Shown: one piece after another, positions 1-11,376 of the stretch
Numbering within the stretch: position 1 is the first letter of the stretch
Layout: every line of letters begins with the position of its first letter
Source of the DNA: Amia ocellicauda
Lineage: Eukaryota > Chordata > Actinopteri > Amiiformes > Amiidae
Length of the DNA: 64,000 bases
Reading direction: 5' to 3'
Assembly (NCBI RefSeq): GCF_036373705.1
Contig: NC_089863.1
Span: 7,229,357 to 7,293,356 of the forward strand
Made by a program: the position numbers and the translations under genes
The notes under the pieces: generated by a model
The model's input: the letters and a program-made list of their open reading frames with translations, nothing else
The model's database searches: none
Told to the model about the DNA's origin: nothing

Positions 1-620
1 TTCCTCGACTGGATTGAGGAAAGGAGAGTATGGTGGGAGACATTGCATCACAATTCCTGGGTGGGCAGCAAACCATTCAGTACCCAGATGGGAGATGTGG
101 AAAGCAACATTGTCACATATGATGAAGAAGCAGGACATGTCAGGTATCACCAACCCTCTCTCGCCTGGTGGAACCACTCTCTGGTGCATCAAGAATTGTG
201 AGGAGACATTCTGTATTGTATGGGCCAGTTGTAGGGATGTGGTATAGAACCCCACTGCTGGTGATGTGTGCTCCCCTTTGCACATTCACAGTTGCCCTCT
301 TACCAGTGGTGTTCCTCCCTCGACTCCTTACAGGCGGCTTCACTCACATAAATTGCAGTAATGTATGGGGAGCCTCTCTCATGGAAAGGCCATGATTGAC
401 AAAATGGTCAATAATTGTGGCACAAATGTACTCTGAAACATTAGCTCTTTGTATTCCCTTTTGAGCTACTCCACCACCACACATCTGATCCCCTCTTCCT
501 TTATGGGTAGCTTTACCTCTTTACTTTACCTTTGTCCTTGCCCTTGTGCATGTACTTGCCCTCGCCCTCAGCCTCTTACTTGTTCCATCCTTGCAAACAG
601 CTCAAATGTGAGCTCTTTTA
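1..620 (-). pseudogene. Decayed IS630/Tc1-superfamily DDE transposase
   Basis: Read on the minus strand, this stretch holds pieces of one transposase in the usual order but in different frames. First comes a Gly/Arg-rich low-complexity stretch (about 600-520), then a helix-turn-helix-like piece containing NHGLSMREA (about 415-380). After it comes a piece with GVLYHIPTTGPYNTE (about 275-215), and finally NVAFHISHLGTEWFAAHPG followed by LPPYSPFLNPVEE at the very left edge. The last motif is the third catalytic acidic region of Tc1/IS630-type DDE enzymes. Stops and frame changes separate the pieces, and part of the DNA-binding region is missing, so this is a dead copy. It continues off the left edge. 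The superfamily call is firm; the exact family is not. Confidence 0.65.
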
Positions 621-1170
621 TGCATGAATAAGGACTGCTTGCTGAATGAACAATTTTGCAAAGAAGTTTTGCATACGTGCAGAAGAGGTTTACATTCATG
701 GGAGTAATTTGTAGTAGATGTGACCAAATGTTTTAATTTTGTTTTACATGATTTACTCAACTGAGTTTTTGTGTCTTTTGTAGAGAGTTGTGTTTACTGT
801 TTTGCAAAACTGTGCTTAACATTTGCATTATGTGTGAAAGCTATGAGAAATTACTTAGTGTAATGAATACTGTTTTGCTCATTAGGTTAAGATGGAGATC
901 AAGTTGACCACAGTTTCATTAAAAGTGTCTTAGCAATCGAGAAACACTGTATTGTAAAGCCACAGTGGATGTGTGCCACAAGTTGTTTTGTTCTGTTTTC
1001 TAATTGAGTTAAGGATTCAGTAGGGTGGGGCCAGTATGAAACCTAATAGCCTCTGCACTAATACTGTTGATACTGCTGAAAGTGCTGGAGGGTGTGTTGA
1101 GGTGAAGTACAGTGTATACAGTGTGGGAGTTCCTTCACAATGCCCTTACAAGTTCCTTTCTCATTCCTGC
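621..1170. other. No recognised feature
   Basis: AT-rich DNA. I see no ORF with recognisable content and no clear repeat boundary. Confidence 0.4.
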
Positions 1171-1174
1171 CACA

Positions 1175-1320
1175 CCGATTTATTGTTATTATATTTCTTA
1201 GCAGACACCCTTATTCAGGGTGATTTACAATTGGTAAAATATATCACCTTATTTTTATCTACAATTACCCATTTATACAGCTGAGTTTTTATTGGAGCAA
1301 TCTAGAATTCCAGCAGCCAG
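1175..1320 (-). repeat. L2-type LINE/SINE 3' tail fragment
   Basis: It contains the tail motif TTAGCAGACACCCTTATTCA, followed by CCCATTTATACAGCTGAG and GGAGCAATCTAG. The same order of blocks recurs at 22,440-22,640, so the two are copies of one family. The tail motif is typical of fish L2 LINEs and SINEs that share their 3' end. Confidence 0.6.
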
Positions 1321-2513
1321 CAGCCTGTAATATATGATGCTGCACATGATAATTAAGCAACACTGTTCTTAATGAAGGTGTAATGCTTTTTTTTCATCTT
1401 CATTTTAGTTTGAAGGTACTAGTACGGGGCAACACACTTTCTAATACACACACACAGTATAATCAATGAATGAGTATTTAAAATATACTTGTTTATTTTA
1501 ATATTGTATGAAGAACAAATACAATTTGCTCATACTTGAAAATAAATAAAGGGTTATACCCTTTTTAATTAAATAAACACATTTACAAAAATTAAAACAA
1601 TAATAAAATATAAAACAAACATTGACAAAACAGATTGACCAAATAAGACAGAGGACCAATATTGTGGAAATGAAATTCCACAATAAAACAGAGAACAAAA
1701 CAATACATTATTTTTTCTTTTCACAATAATACTTTTGCGATCTTTCACATTTGATTGACGTTTATTGCAGCTAGTGTCGATTGCAGAGGATCTCTACCTC
1801 AATCTCTGTATGATACACTCTCAACAGCTGTGTATTCAATTTGATTTAGTTTCCCATAGGAAAACTTAGAACAACATTGAAAATATGGAAAATAACACTT
1901 GAAATCCGTTGCCAGTCTGGCGTGTAGAGTATAAGGACAAAGTCTTCACCCATAACTTCGTTTGCTCTTTTTCCAGATTTGTAAAAGTCAGTGAGATGTG
2001 ATTCTGTGTCTGATGTCGCATATGCAGCGCAGGTCTCTTGGGGGCAGAGCAGACCATGACTTCATGTCCGACGAGTCTCACATCATGTAACACGTCATGA
2101 GCGCAATGTCCCTCAGATCCTCAGAGTTGCACTCTGTCAAAAAGGAGAAAAGGATGCTGTGAGTTTGATGCAAACACTGTGTTCATTTATCAGCATCTTT
2201 CATCAAAAGAGACTGCAGTCTGGATCTGGAAGAACCCAGGCTTATCTAGATCATGTTTGTTAAGCTGTACAAACCTATGCCCTATATCCTTTATAAATGG
2301 AGATTGTGTTTAGTCTGACAACTAGAGAGTAATTACATGAACTCCAACTGTATATGATATCTAGCGACTTGAACATGTGGTATGCATTTACATGTCATGT
2401 CAAAACGCTTTGGGAATGTCAAGTAGGAAACGTGACGTGATCTCTAGAATATAGTGCAGCTTACTAACTGAATGGTCTGTTTGCAAATGCTAATGCTTCA
2501 CGTATTGATCGTA
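1321..2513. other. No recognised feature
   Basis: AT-rich DNA with scattered short ORFs of no recognisable content. It lies downstream of the minus-strand RING gene, and its right end probably includes that gene's 3' UTR. I could not pick out a convincing polyadenylation signal close to the stop codon. Confidence 0.35.
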
Positions 2514-3095
2514 TCAATACACTTCATAGGTTAAACTGAAATATTGTATAGGCGACTTACGGATGACACTGCTCCGGCGTGCGTTACTGCTGCCTCCGCC
2601 ACACTTCTTCCAAAAGCGCTTGATAGCTCTCCAGAGTTTGCCTTTCCGAGACCCCGCAGCCTCCTCCTCCTCCTCCTCCTCCTCCTCTCGGGCTGGGACA
2701 CAGGAGGACCCGTCCGATGGACCATCGCACTTGCCCTCACTCTCCTCGTCCTCTTCCTCGCTGTCCCCGGCGGACCCGTCCAGCAACCCGGCAGCCTGCA
2801 TGCGCTCCAACACCGCCTCGTCCACGGGGAGACACCGCCGGACCTCCGTGGACGCGGACACCGAGGTGGAGCAGCGGCACAGCGGGCAGACGATGTCCGC
2901 CGCCTCGCCCTCCGAGCCCCGCAGCCTCTCGTCCTCACCTGCGGGGCTGGCGCAGGTCCGGGCTAAGGTCACCAGGCATCTCTGGCAAAACGTGTGGCCG
3001 CAGCTCAGCTCTCTGGGGCAGCGGTGCCCGGTGTTGTACGTCCTGTAGCAAATCCCGCACTCCAATTCAGTACACATGTTACCAACAAATGACAC
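2514..3095 (-). CDS. Small C3HC4 RING-finger E3 ligase, RNF224/RNF227-like
   Basis: A 193-aa single-exon reading frame. The N-terminal RING finger has all eight zinc ligands: C13, C16, C32, H34, C37, C40, C70 and C73, with the core CGHTFCQRC. Such proteins are expected to recruit an E2 and transfer ubiquitin. The loop before the last cysteine pair is long (about 29 residues). Residues about 105-150 are very acidic and include a run of nine glutamates encoded by a GAG repeat. The C-terminus is basic, with LWRAIKRFWKKC, and shows no transmembrane segment. A short RING followed by an acidic linker and a basic WRAxxRxW segment resembles vertebrate RNF227, while the RING core also resembles RNF224, so I give no symbol. 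The first Met (MSFVGN) gives the longest product; a start six codons later would also keep the RING. The gene lies in CpG-rich DNA. It resembles the RING gene at 15,359: both read ELEC..CY..YN.G..CPR.L.C.H.FC..CL. Confidence 0.85.
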   Translation of the reverse strand: MSFVGNMCTELECGICYRTYNTGHRCPRELSCGHTFCQRCLVTLARTCASPAGEDERLRGSEGEAADIVCPLCRCSTSVSASTEVRRCLPVDEAVLERMQAAGLLDGSAGDSEEEDEESEGKCDGPSDGSSCVPAREEEEEEEEEAAGSRKGKLWRAIKRFWKKCGGGSSNARRSSVIRKSPIQYFSLTYEVY

Positions 3096-3519
3096 TTTTC
3101 AGCCTGTAAAAAGATCAGCCACTGTTCTCAGATGACCCTCTAAAAGCTGTATGGGTTGCTGTCTTGGGGCAGCTTTATATGTTGTGCTAGTATCGATGAG
3201 AGCGTGGGAGGGGTTTTCACACCATGCTGTACAGCAGGCACGTATGCCTGGCGCCGTGCAAACTCCCACATATTCAAACAAGAAAAAAAGAGAGAAAGAA
3301 AGTCCCCAAACATGATGACCTCATCCTCTTACAACCCTCCTCATTAGTTTGCACTGAAAAGACTCTGCTTTCATCATTTAAGGTGGAACTTATTTTAGCC
3401 CTACTTAAAAATTAGCGATATACCGAATGATAGACAGATAGGAATACTGATTTTGAAAGTTTATGTTTGCGTGTCAAGAAAAGCTTTACATGTAAAGCAT
3501 TTATTCTTCTTTGCATGTG

Positions 3520-3926
3520 TGCCGCCAAATGTAAAACTGCACACACTTTTTTCACGGATTTAACTTAAATATTGTGTTTTTTTCCCACATTTAGTAAATA
3601 CTTAAGACGTTTTTTCACAATCATAAATATTTCGATTTTTTAACTAAAGACAAATAAATGCTAAATCTACGTTTTTGCATAAATAAATATTAATAATTTG
3701 ATTAAATATTTAACTAAATCCTGAATCTCTGAGTCACAAGATAAATATATAGCTTTTAAATAAACATTTTTCAAAAACGGGGACAAATTAGCATGTATTT
3801 AAATATTTAATTTAAAAAAACGACATATTTATAAATGAGAAATGTATTTACTAAATCTGGAAAAAAAAGACAAGTCTGTGAAAAATGACACGAAAAAAAA
3901 GTGTGTTGTTTTACATTTGGCGCCCC
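3520..3926. mobile_element. Palindromic MITE, ACATTTGGCGCC family, copy 1
   Basis: The ends are inverted repeats: the left end reads GCCGCCAAATGTAAAACTGC and the right end TTTTACATTTGGCGCC. Next to them lie CACACTTTTTTCAC and its partner near GACACGAAAAAAAAGTGTG. The interior is AT-rich and has no coding content. A shorter relative with the same ends sits at 19,742-19,938, which supports a mobile family rather than a chance hairpin. Confidence 0.6.
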
Positions 3927-4687
3927 ATATTAGTACAATAGTTTATCATTATCATTATTATATTATATGCAATCATATGTTAGTGTATGATAATTGTGAG
4001 GGCCTTCTTGGCATATGGACAACTGCACAATGTTTAAAACTTTTCTGGACAAAAATGTATTTAGACTAGAGTAAAGATGATGACGTCAACAACTCCACAG
4101 ACACTGGGAAAAGAAAATAGCGATTCCTAATCACAATATCACAGTAGTATTTTTCAGGATGACAATCTGTTATACACTGGTGCAAAACAGGGAACAATTA
4201 TATAAGATCAGATGTGTTTGTGGACGGTACAGTAACACCGCACAGTACACAGTACGTCAAGATAACAAATAAGACGCAGGAGTATTGCGCCAGCACTGAG
4301 ACTCAAACGTGCTGGAGATCTGATCTGTCGTACTGCAAAAGATGAAGTGCTGCTGATACCAGTTTTACGTAAGTCCCCTTGCGGTGCCTTTGAAGCCCTG
4401 CGTGGGACTGAGATCTTTCCACCTGCTCAAGTGATCTCCATCGCCAGTGAAATATGAGGAAAGGGGTTGACAGCTCAGCTGCAGCATCGATAGCAGACAA
4501 AGCTAGGCGGGGCCGGGACGCATTTGAAAACGTCCACACTCTTCATTGGAAACAATTTGCGCAGTGCTTCATTTGGTTTAATTTATTTAAAAAACTTTTT
4601 TCAAAGTTACTCAAATACTCAGAGGAGCTACAATCCTGCAGTCTCTCCAGAGCTCTGTAAGTTAGGAAATATCTTGAATACGTGGTC
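3927..4687. other. No recognised feature
   Basis: AT-rich at first, then mixed composition. Short ORFs on both strands around 4,300-4,660 have no family motifs that I recognise. Confidence 0.35.
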
Positions 4688-5989
4688 ATCTAGAACATAA
4701 GAACATAGGACAGTTTACAAATGAGAGGAGGCCATTCGACTCATCGTGTTCGTTTGATGTTCATTAATAACTGAGTGATCCAAGGATCCTATCCAGTCTG
4801 ATTTTAAATGTTCCCAAATTTTCAGCTTCAGCCACATCGCTGGGAAGTTTGTTCCAGATAGTGACGACTTTCTGTGTGAAGAAGTGTCTCCTGTTTTCTG
4901 TCTTGAATGCCTTGAAGCCCAATTTCCATGTGTTTCCCCGGGTGCGTGTGTCCCTGCTGATCTGGAAAAGCTCCTCTGGTTTGATGTGGTCGATGCCCTT
5001 CATGATTTTGAAGACTTGGATCAAGTCCCCACCTAGTCTCCTCTGTTCCAGGGTGAAAAGGTTCAGTTCCTCAGTCTCTCAGTAGGACATTCCCTTCAGA
5101 CCTGGAATAAGTCTGGTTGCTCTCCTCTGAACTGCCTCTAGAGCAGCGATATCTTTCTTGAAGTGTGGAGCCCAGAACTGTCCACAGTATCCAGATGAGC
5201 TCTAGTGCATTGTACAGTCTGAATATTACTGCCCTTGTTCTCAATTCTACACTTTTGATAATATACCCTAACATTGTGTTTGCCTTTTTATTGCTTCCCC
5301 ACATTGTTTGGATGGAGAAAGTGGGGAGTCCACATAGACCCCTAAATCTTTCTCATGCGTTACTTCATCTAGTTCTATTCCTTCCATAGTGTAATTATAG
5401 TGGACATTTTTGTTACCTGCATGTAATACCATCCACATTGAATTTCATCTGCCAGGTGTTGGCCCACAACTGAATATTATCTAAGTCCCTCTGAATAGCC
5501 TGTGCTGCCAAGATTGTATCGGCTGAGCCACCTATTTTAGTATCATCTGTAAATTTGACAAGTTTGCTAACTATCCCAGAGTCCAGATCATTAATATAGA
5601 TTAGAAAAAGCAAAGGCCCTAGTACTGATCCCTGTGGAACTCCACTAACAACCTCACTCCAGTTAGAAGCGACTCCTCTAATCGACACCCTCTGTTTCCT
5701 AGACATCAACCAGTTCATAATCCATCTACTTACATTGCCCTGAATGAATACAGCTTCCAATTTGAGGATCAGTCTTTGGTGTGGAACCTTATCAAAAGCT
5801 TTTAGAAAATCTAAGTATATCATATAATATGCTTTCACATGATCTACAGCTGCAGTTGCATGTTCAATAAATTATAATAAATTAGTAAGACATGATCTGC
5901 CTCGTCTAAACCCATGTTGACTATCTCCAGGAATATGGTTTTCATTAAGATGCTCCTCTATTTTCTGTCTAATCATTTTCTCCAACATT
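4688..5989 (-). mobile_element. CR1-type LINE, 5'-truncated copy 1
   Basis: Minus-strand 3' half of a non-LTR retrotransposon. The 3' UTR (GAACATAAGAACATAGGACA on the plus strand) starts near 4,693. Next inward is the ORF C-terminus, with VVTIWNKLPSDV and FKIRLDRILGS (5,024-4,764). The reverse-transcriptase core at 5,838-5,413 has motif A YLDFLKAFDKVPHQRL and motif [21 protein letters not shown]. Motif C reads FTDDTKI instead of the usual FADD. The frame changes between the RT block and the C-terminus, so the copy is dead. The 5' truncation point at about 5,989 abuts a Tc1-like inverted repeat. Copies 2 and 3 lie at 20,246 and 62,070. Confidence 0.85.
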
Positions 5990-6198
5990 TCCAAATACTT
6001 TTGAGCCCCTAAAATTGGGGGGACCAAATATAAAAATAGGTGTAATTCCTACACCGTTCACCCAATTTGGATGTAGCTACCCTCAAATTATAGATGAAAA
6101 GCACATCTTGATTGTTTCCTTTCACATCCATTGTGGTGGTGTACAGAGTCAGAATTATGACAATTGTGCCACTGTCCAAATTTTTATGGACCTAACTG
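5990..6198. mobile_element. Single terminal repeat of a Tc1-like element
   Basis: About 209 bp beginning CCAAATACTTTTGAGCCCCT and ending TTATGGACCTAACTG. It matches the right-hand inverted repeat of the complete element at 56,682-57,809. The other end and the transposase are absent. It directly abuts the truncated CR1 copy on its left. Confidence 0.75.
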
Positions 6199-6289
6199 TC
6201 TATAAATATATATAATATACACACATACATACCAACAATTTCTTCTCATGATTAATGTGGTTTGTATTTTATTTCTCTCTCCCTCACAG

Positions 6290-6839
6290 GGCATGTGGAT
6301 GTGTGTGAGTTTGCAGACCAGATGCAGGGTCCTGATTATAGCAAGCCCCCCTGCCTTGACAAGCTGCTGGGCATGGATCCTGCCAATCAGGAGGTCCAGC
6401 TGAAGCACTCCTGGAACAATGACGATCGCTCGAACAACATCACCGTCATGGAGGACAACCTAACCTTCCGCAGAAATGGTGGAACAGGCAGTACCGACTG
6501 CATCAGGGGTAAGGTGGGCTACACGAGAGGCCTGCATGTCTGGGAGATCAACTGGCCCAGGAATCAGAGGGGCACATACCCAGTGGTGGGGGTGGCCACA
6601 GCAGATGCCCCTATTTTCTCCATGAGTTATGAATCCCTGGTGGGCAGCAACAACAAGTCATGGGGCTGGGACATGCGACGCAACAAACTGTACCACAACC
6701 AACAGGAATGCACTTACCCTAAGATTCTGCAGGAAGACGAGTCTTTAGTGGTGGCAGATTCTTTCAGGGTGGTGCTGGACATGGACGAGGGAATGCTGAG
6801 CTTCATAGTGAATGGGCAATATTTGGGAGTGGCCTTCAA
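6290..6839 (+). CDS. Exon of an SPSB-family SPRY/SOCS-box protein
   Basis: One exon of about 183 codons, bounded by a pyrimidine-rich acceptor (CTCCCTCACAG) and the donor GTAAGT. It encodes most of a SPRY domain: VQLKHSWNNDDRS, STDCIRGKVGYTRGLHVWEI, QRGTYPVVGVATADAP, SWGWDMRRNKLYHN, then LDMDEGMLSFIVNGQYLGVAF. These are signature stretches of SPSB1/2/4, which use the SPRY domain to bind substrates such as (D/E)-x-N-N-N peptides and a SOCS box to recruit elongin B/C-Cul5. The donor falls where vertebrate SPSB genes are split, just before the GLKGKKLYP segment. I could not find the following exon (end of SPRY plus SOCS box) anywhere downstream. An in-frame Met at 6,322 could be the start; otherwise an upstream exon joins in phase 1. 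It may be a real gene with a distant last exon, or a stranded exon. The frame shows no damage. Confidence 0.75.
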
Positions 6840-7564
6840 GTAAGTTGATTTTGTGTTTATCATTCACAATTCAAACTGTGTCAATTCCTGGTTGTTTATC
6901 CAAAGTCTAAACATTGTCACATTTATTTTCTGACAAAATAGCTTTTCTCAAATAAATTAGTAAGACAAGAGATTAGTAAGATTTATTTATATATGTATTT
7001 ATTGGCAGACGCAAATAATATAGTCCATATAGAACCGCAGTCCAACTGTAATCCACCTTAAAAAGATAAGTGTAATAGTATCTGAGCGCAGTGACGTCAA
7101 CTTCCGATCCTGTCTTTTTTTAGAAAAATCTAAACCGTCCACCCGCCCACTTCAACAGCACTGTGACGTGTCAGGGACAAAGACAGGTTAAAAAAAAATG
7201 TTTACAACACTAGTATTATAGTATAGTAACTAGTAACACTGCAGACTATCATCGAAACTCCATAAATATTATGATTACTCCTTGATATTCGGGCTTCCTA
7301 GCAAATGAACATCGTTGTTTTGTAATCTAATCTGAGCCGCAGTGAAGCAGTGCTAAAGGTGTGCTGTGGTGGTGATAACAATGTTTAATTTATCAAGTTG
7401 AGAGACGTAGGGGTAGAGTCTACAGGTGTGGAGTGAATTGGGGATTTCTCGGGACGTGGCCAAAAAACGGAATGTGCCCGATTCCTTTCAGCTAATGAAA
7501 GTCTAGTATCGAGTCTGTTTCCTATTTATTTTACTGTCCTCTCCTCACAAATAAAATTGATTTT
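6840..7564. other. Probable SPSB intron, no other gene seen
   Basis: AT-rich sequence after the SPSB splice donor. A short L2-tail-like scrap (TATTGGCAGACGC) lies near 7,000. I see no exon matching the rest of the SPRY domain or a SOCS box. Confidence 0.35.
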
Positions 7565-7572
7565 GTGTAGCC

Positions 7573-7764
7573 CAGTGTTTCCAAGCCGGTCCTGAATGAC
7601 CCCTTGTTCTGCTGTTTTTGCTCCAACCGAGCTCTTAATTATATAATCGAGCCTTATATTGCATTGTTAGTTCACTTAAGGAATCAATTAAGCAATTAAG
7701 AAATCGGTTGGAACAAAAAAACAGCAGGACAGGGGGTCCTCCAGGACCAGTTTGGGAACCCCTG
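7573..7764. mobile_element. hAT-type MITE with exact 8-bp target duplication
   Basis: A 192-bp palindromic element with ends CAGTGTTTCCAAGCCGGTCC and, inverted, CAGGGGTTCCCAAACTGGTC. It is flanked on both sides by GTGTAGCC (7,565-7,572 and 7,765-7,772). The CAG..CTG ends plus an 8-bp duplication are diagnostic of hAT transposition. Internally GCTGTTTTTGCTCCAACC pairs with GGTTGGAACAAAAAAACAGC. It has no coding capacity. Confidence 0.85.
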
Positions 7765-7772
7765 GTGTAGCC

Positions 7773-8849
7773 TACAGGTGTGCTTGTATGAGTCCAGGTT
7801 TTGATGTCATCCAGGAGAGGAGTTTAAGTGCTGCAAAGTGTTCTGGCCTGAACCGCACTAGGTCAATTCACCAATGTTCCTTGCATTGTTATTTTAACGT
7901 ACACGTTATTTACGGTTGTTTCATAGATCATGTGCAACATGTAATTACTTATGCTATAGCATTTATTAGTATTTAAATTAAATTTGGAGCAAACTATAAA
8001 TATATTTTTTATATTTCCCCAGAGAAAAACAGTGCTGTCTCTGTGTGTGAATTCAGAACCAGTTATGACTGCCCCTTGGCAATAACAAAGGTCAGCTAGT
8101 ATATAAAAACAAGGTATAAGGGGAAATAAAAAAAAAAAACATATCCCATACGTTTGGGAAGGGTAGTGGTAGGAATTCCAGGAAGTAATAAGAACATACC
8201 AGGAAATATTATCCAGGTAAACAGGAAATTAAATGCTGAGCCAGGGAGAAGATTATTATTTTAATATTTAAGCGTATCTGCATTACGGAAAGTTATTTCT
8301 TAGTAGTAGATTTTCCCATAAATAATGAATGTGGAAGGATATGAAAGGATAAAAGCACAGAATAGTAGTTCTTTGTTGACATACAGACTCACGAACACTT
8401 GGCAAGCTTTCTGTCTGAGTCACAGGAAATATTGTGTGCTGTAAATCACATACTCACTGGGCTTACCGAATACCTGGCCTTCTGCTAACACAGGGGTGAA
8501 GTGCCTTGATCTTGACTGATTGATTGATTCTTTAGGGACACAGAATAGACACCAACACATTATCGCTTAAGAAGAAGCAGATGGATTCAGATGTTTTATT
8601 ACTGATATGATATGTATTTTAGTCTTCACTATTAACTTGAATTAGATTAATGAATTCAGCTATATTGTTTTGAAGGAGAAATCTTAAGTCTTTAGCTCTC
8701 TCTGCTGAATTATTGGAATTTAAAAACTTCACCTCAGATTAGCTTTTGGAACTTGAGAATATGCTACCTAATAATAAAAAAAATCACAGCAGTAAATCTG
8801 TGTGCTGTACTTTATAGCTTCTAGGCTTTAAGGAGACAGTCGCCTGGAC
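7773..8849. other. No recognised gene
   Basis: AT-rich DNA with a short A run near 8,130. I recognise no coding sequence or repeat. Confidence 0.35.
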
Positions 8850-9008
8850 CACTGGTTTTCAAACCGGTCCTGGAGTACCCCCTGTCCTGCTGGTTTTTGT
8901 TCCAACTGAGGTCATAATCGCGTAATTGAATCTTTAATTGACCTAACAAAGCAATATACCATTAAATTAAATAATTAAGACCTAGGTTGGAACAAAAACC
9001 AGCAGACC
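8850..9008. mobile_element. hAT-type MITE, truncated copy
   Basis: It starts CACTGGTTTTCAAACCGGTC and contains GCTGGTTTTTGTTCCAACTG and the inverted partner GGTTGGAACAAAAACCAGCA. This is the same family as 7,573-7,764. The right terminal repeat is missing after about 9,008. Confidence 0.7.
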
Positions 9009-9164
9009 AAATCAAAAATTTGACCTACTCATGAAATGCAAATTACAAACCTGTATCCTTTCTCGTTTGTATTTTGTGACATAATTCACGTGGGACAACT
9101 CATTTTTAAATATCCACATGTGCATTAGACTCTTCACTGACATCTAAAGCAGGGGTCCAAACTC

Positions 9165-9425
9165 TTATTCAAGGGTGCCAAGGTGATATCCCCTAGAAAA
9201 CCAGATCCAGACAAATGAAAATGTGATCTCTCAACTGGTGCTGTGGTCTTAACCAGGCTCTGTGAGTTTAGTGAGTGTTTGGGAGTAATGCATGCTACCC
9301 TGCCCTGCATAGCACTGGAGCCCCATCCTAGGTGTAACCTGCCTTGGGCCTGGTGCGGTCCAGTTAGGCTCACTGTGACCCTGTACTGGATGACGCGGTC
9401 ATTCATAATGGATGGGTGGATGCTT
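9165..9425 (+). repeat. SINE-like interspersed repeat
   Basis: It contains GACCCTGTACTGGATGACGC, then ATTCATAATGGATGGGTGGA. This is a variant of the common fish repeat end 'ccctgtactggataagcggttatagaaaatggatggatgg'. A CCCTGCCCTGCATAGC stretch lies upstream. The boundaries are approximate. Confidence 0.45.
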
Positions 9426-11115
9426 TTGTCTTGTCCACATCCCAGAGGTTACTAGACCTTTTCTGCTTGTGACCAACTCTGATTTGTAGCCTGATGCTGA
9501 TTATACTTATCACATATCACAGAATTACTTTCCTCACTTGAAGACAGTTCGGTAGCCTTCAGATCCACACCAGTTTGGGAACTGCGGAAGTATAATCAGC
9601 AGTCTTTTTTCATCATTTGGGTTTTGGCCGGCAGACAGACGCGCATGATAGGTCATGTCTGATTTGCAACAGGGGGTGGATCTCCAGGAGCACACCCAAC
9701 CTGAGGCTATATCCTCATTTGTATCTGTTTAAGCTGTGTTTGCCATTTTAGGAAGCAAGCTTTCACAGGCTTCATTGAAGCGCCAACAGCTATAGAATTA
9801 CTCCCACATATGTCAATCGAAGTCCAGGAATGTAGGAAAGGAAAACCCAGGGAATTTTACTGCTCCTTTTAAGTGGTAGACTCTCACTTTCCTGCGGCAA
9901 GTTTTCCCAAAACAGCAGGGATAATTGAGTTTAAAAAGTTAAGCAAATTAAGGATTCCCCTTTTCTCTACCCTGGTCCTGGAGTTCATTCGTGTTTCAAA
10001 TCTGCTCTGAATGAATTGAACTGAAACTTTATACAATTCTCCACTGATCAACAAAGGGAGATTTTTCAGCTCCGGTTTGAAACAATGAAAGCTGAGCTGG
10101 AAGGAAAAAACAGTAAAAGAACTGGCTGTATAAATCACACTATTGCCAGTGTGCACGAAAATGATACCTATCTTTCTTAAAAGAAGTGCTAACTTCAGCT
10201 AATAAAGTCAATGACGTGCTTCACGTGACTTACTTTACAGCATTGGGAGTCTGTTTCCCTTATTATAAAAAGGGGGTTACATATAACATACTATTGATGT
10301 GTTTTGAGGAAATGGAACTGTGATGGAAAAAGTAGCATTTGTGACAAAATGCTTATTCAGAGTTTCTTTCTTGTGTTGTATATATATAACATTTTATGTA
10401 ACTGCAGACGAATAGTAAATATAGTTCAATCACAATTTATTCAACTAAATGAATCACTACATAACATACATGGTTTCTAAGGAAAGGCATGAATGCATTA
10501 AGCTACAACTGTTTTAATAACAGTATGAAAGAATGAGACTCTTTTCTGGGATTTAAGCTTTTGTTGCAGTTTTCTCCTATAAGAGTTCCTTTCACAGGTC
10601 AACACGAAAACATCAATTTCAGAAGACTGAGACTACATTCCTGGGAAACATTCCGGGAAACTGCGGGACCCCCTGCTGTCAAGTCACATCAGTCAGGGAG
10701 TGCAGAGAGTTTTTTCCCCCCCACAGAACGAGTTGGAGTTGTGTCATCTGACCTCCTGAAATCCCCTGACTTTCCAAGCACTACAGATCTTATGATAGGC
10801 TGTACAATGTAAGGTTCAACAAGCTGTTCATTAACAGATTGCAGGTTAACTCTGTATTTATGCCTTTTTGATTTTCTAGTTTCTGAAGCAATGGGCTCTG
10901 ACGCTGCCCCTGGCATAAACATGTGTGGAACGGGAGGTTGGCATCTTGCCCAGGCAACAGCCTGGAACAGGACTGAGCCGGCTGACCCTCTATCCTCCCT
11001 TTGACTCGGAAATGTGCTGACTAAGGCTGGCACAGGAGGAATTCAAGGAAACCACATAACGTCACCAGGCAGAGGCCACGTCAGTTGTTGACTTTGTAAT
11101 TAGCTTGATTAATCT
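9426..11115. other. No recognised gene
   Basis: Mixed-composition DNA. The longest open frame (11,033-10,689, minus) has no recognisable domain and a composition no different from its surroundings. Confidence 0.35.
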
Positions 11116-11376
11116 GCGTGTGTGTAAGAGTGTGTGAGAGCATGTGAGAGTTTGAGAGTGTGTGTGAGAGTGTGAGAGAGTGTGTGTGTGTGAGAGAGTA
11201 TGTGAGAGACAGAGAGAGAGTGTGAGAGTGTATGTATGTGAGCGAGAGAGTTTGTGTGTGTGTGTGCGTGTGAGAGAGTTTGTGTTTGTGTGTGTGTGCG
11301 TGTGTGAGAGTTTGTGTGTGTGTGTGTGTGGGTGGGTGTGTGAGAGAGAGAGTTTGTGTGTGTGTGTGTGTGAGAC
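11116..11376. repeat. Imperfect TG/AG microsatellite
   Basis: About 260 bp of alternating TGTGTG and GAGAGA runs. It creates spurious open frames of His-Thr or Val-Cys repeats. Confidence 0.95.

Noticed and set aside
2531-3109. Other long frames overlapping the first RING gene
   Set aside because: GC-rich antisense or shifted readings of the RING exon. They lack domains and are dominated by Ser, Pro or Arg.
10689-11033. 114-codon minus-strand frame
   Set aside because: No recognisable domain, no splice or promoter context, and composition like the surrounding DNA.
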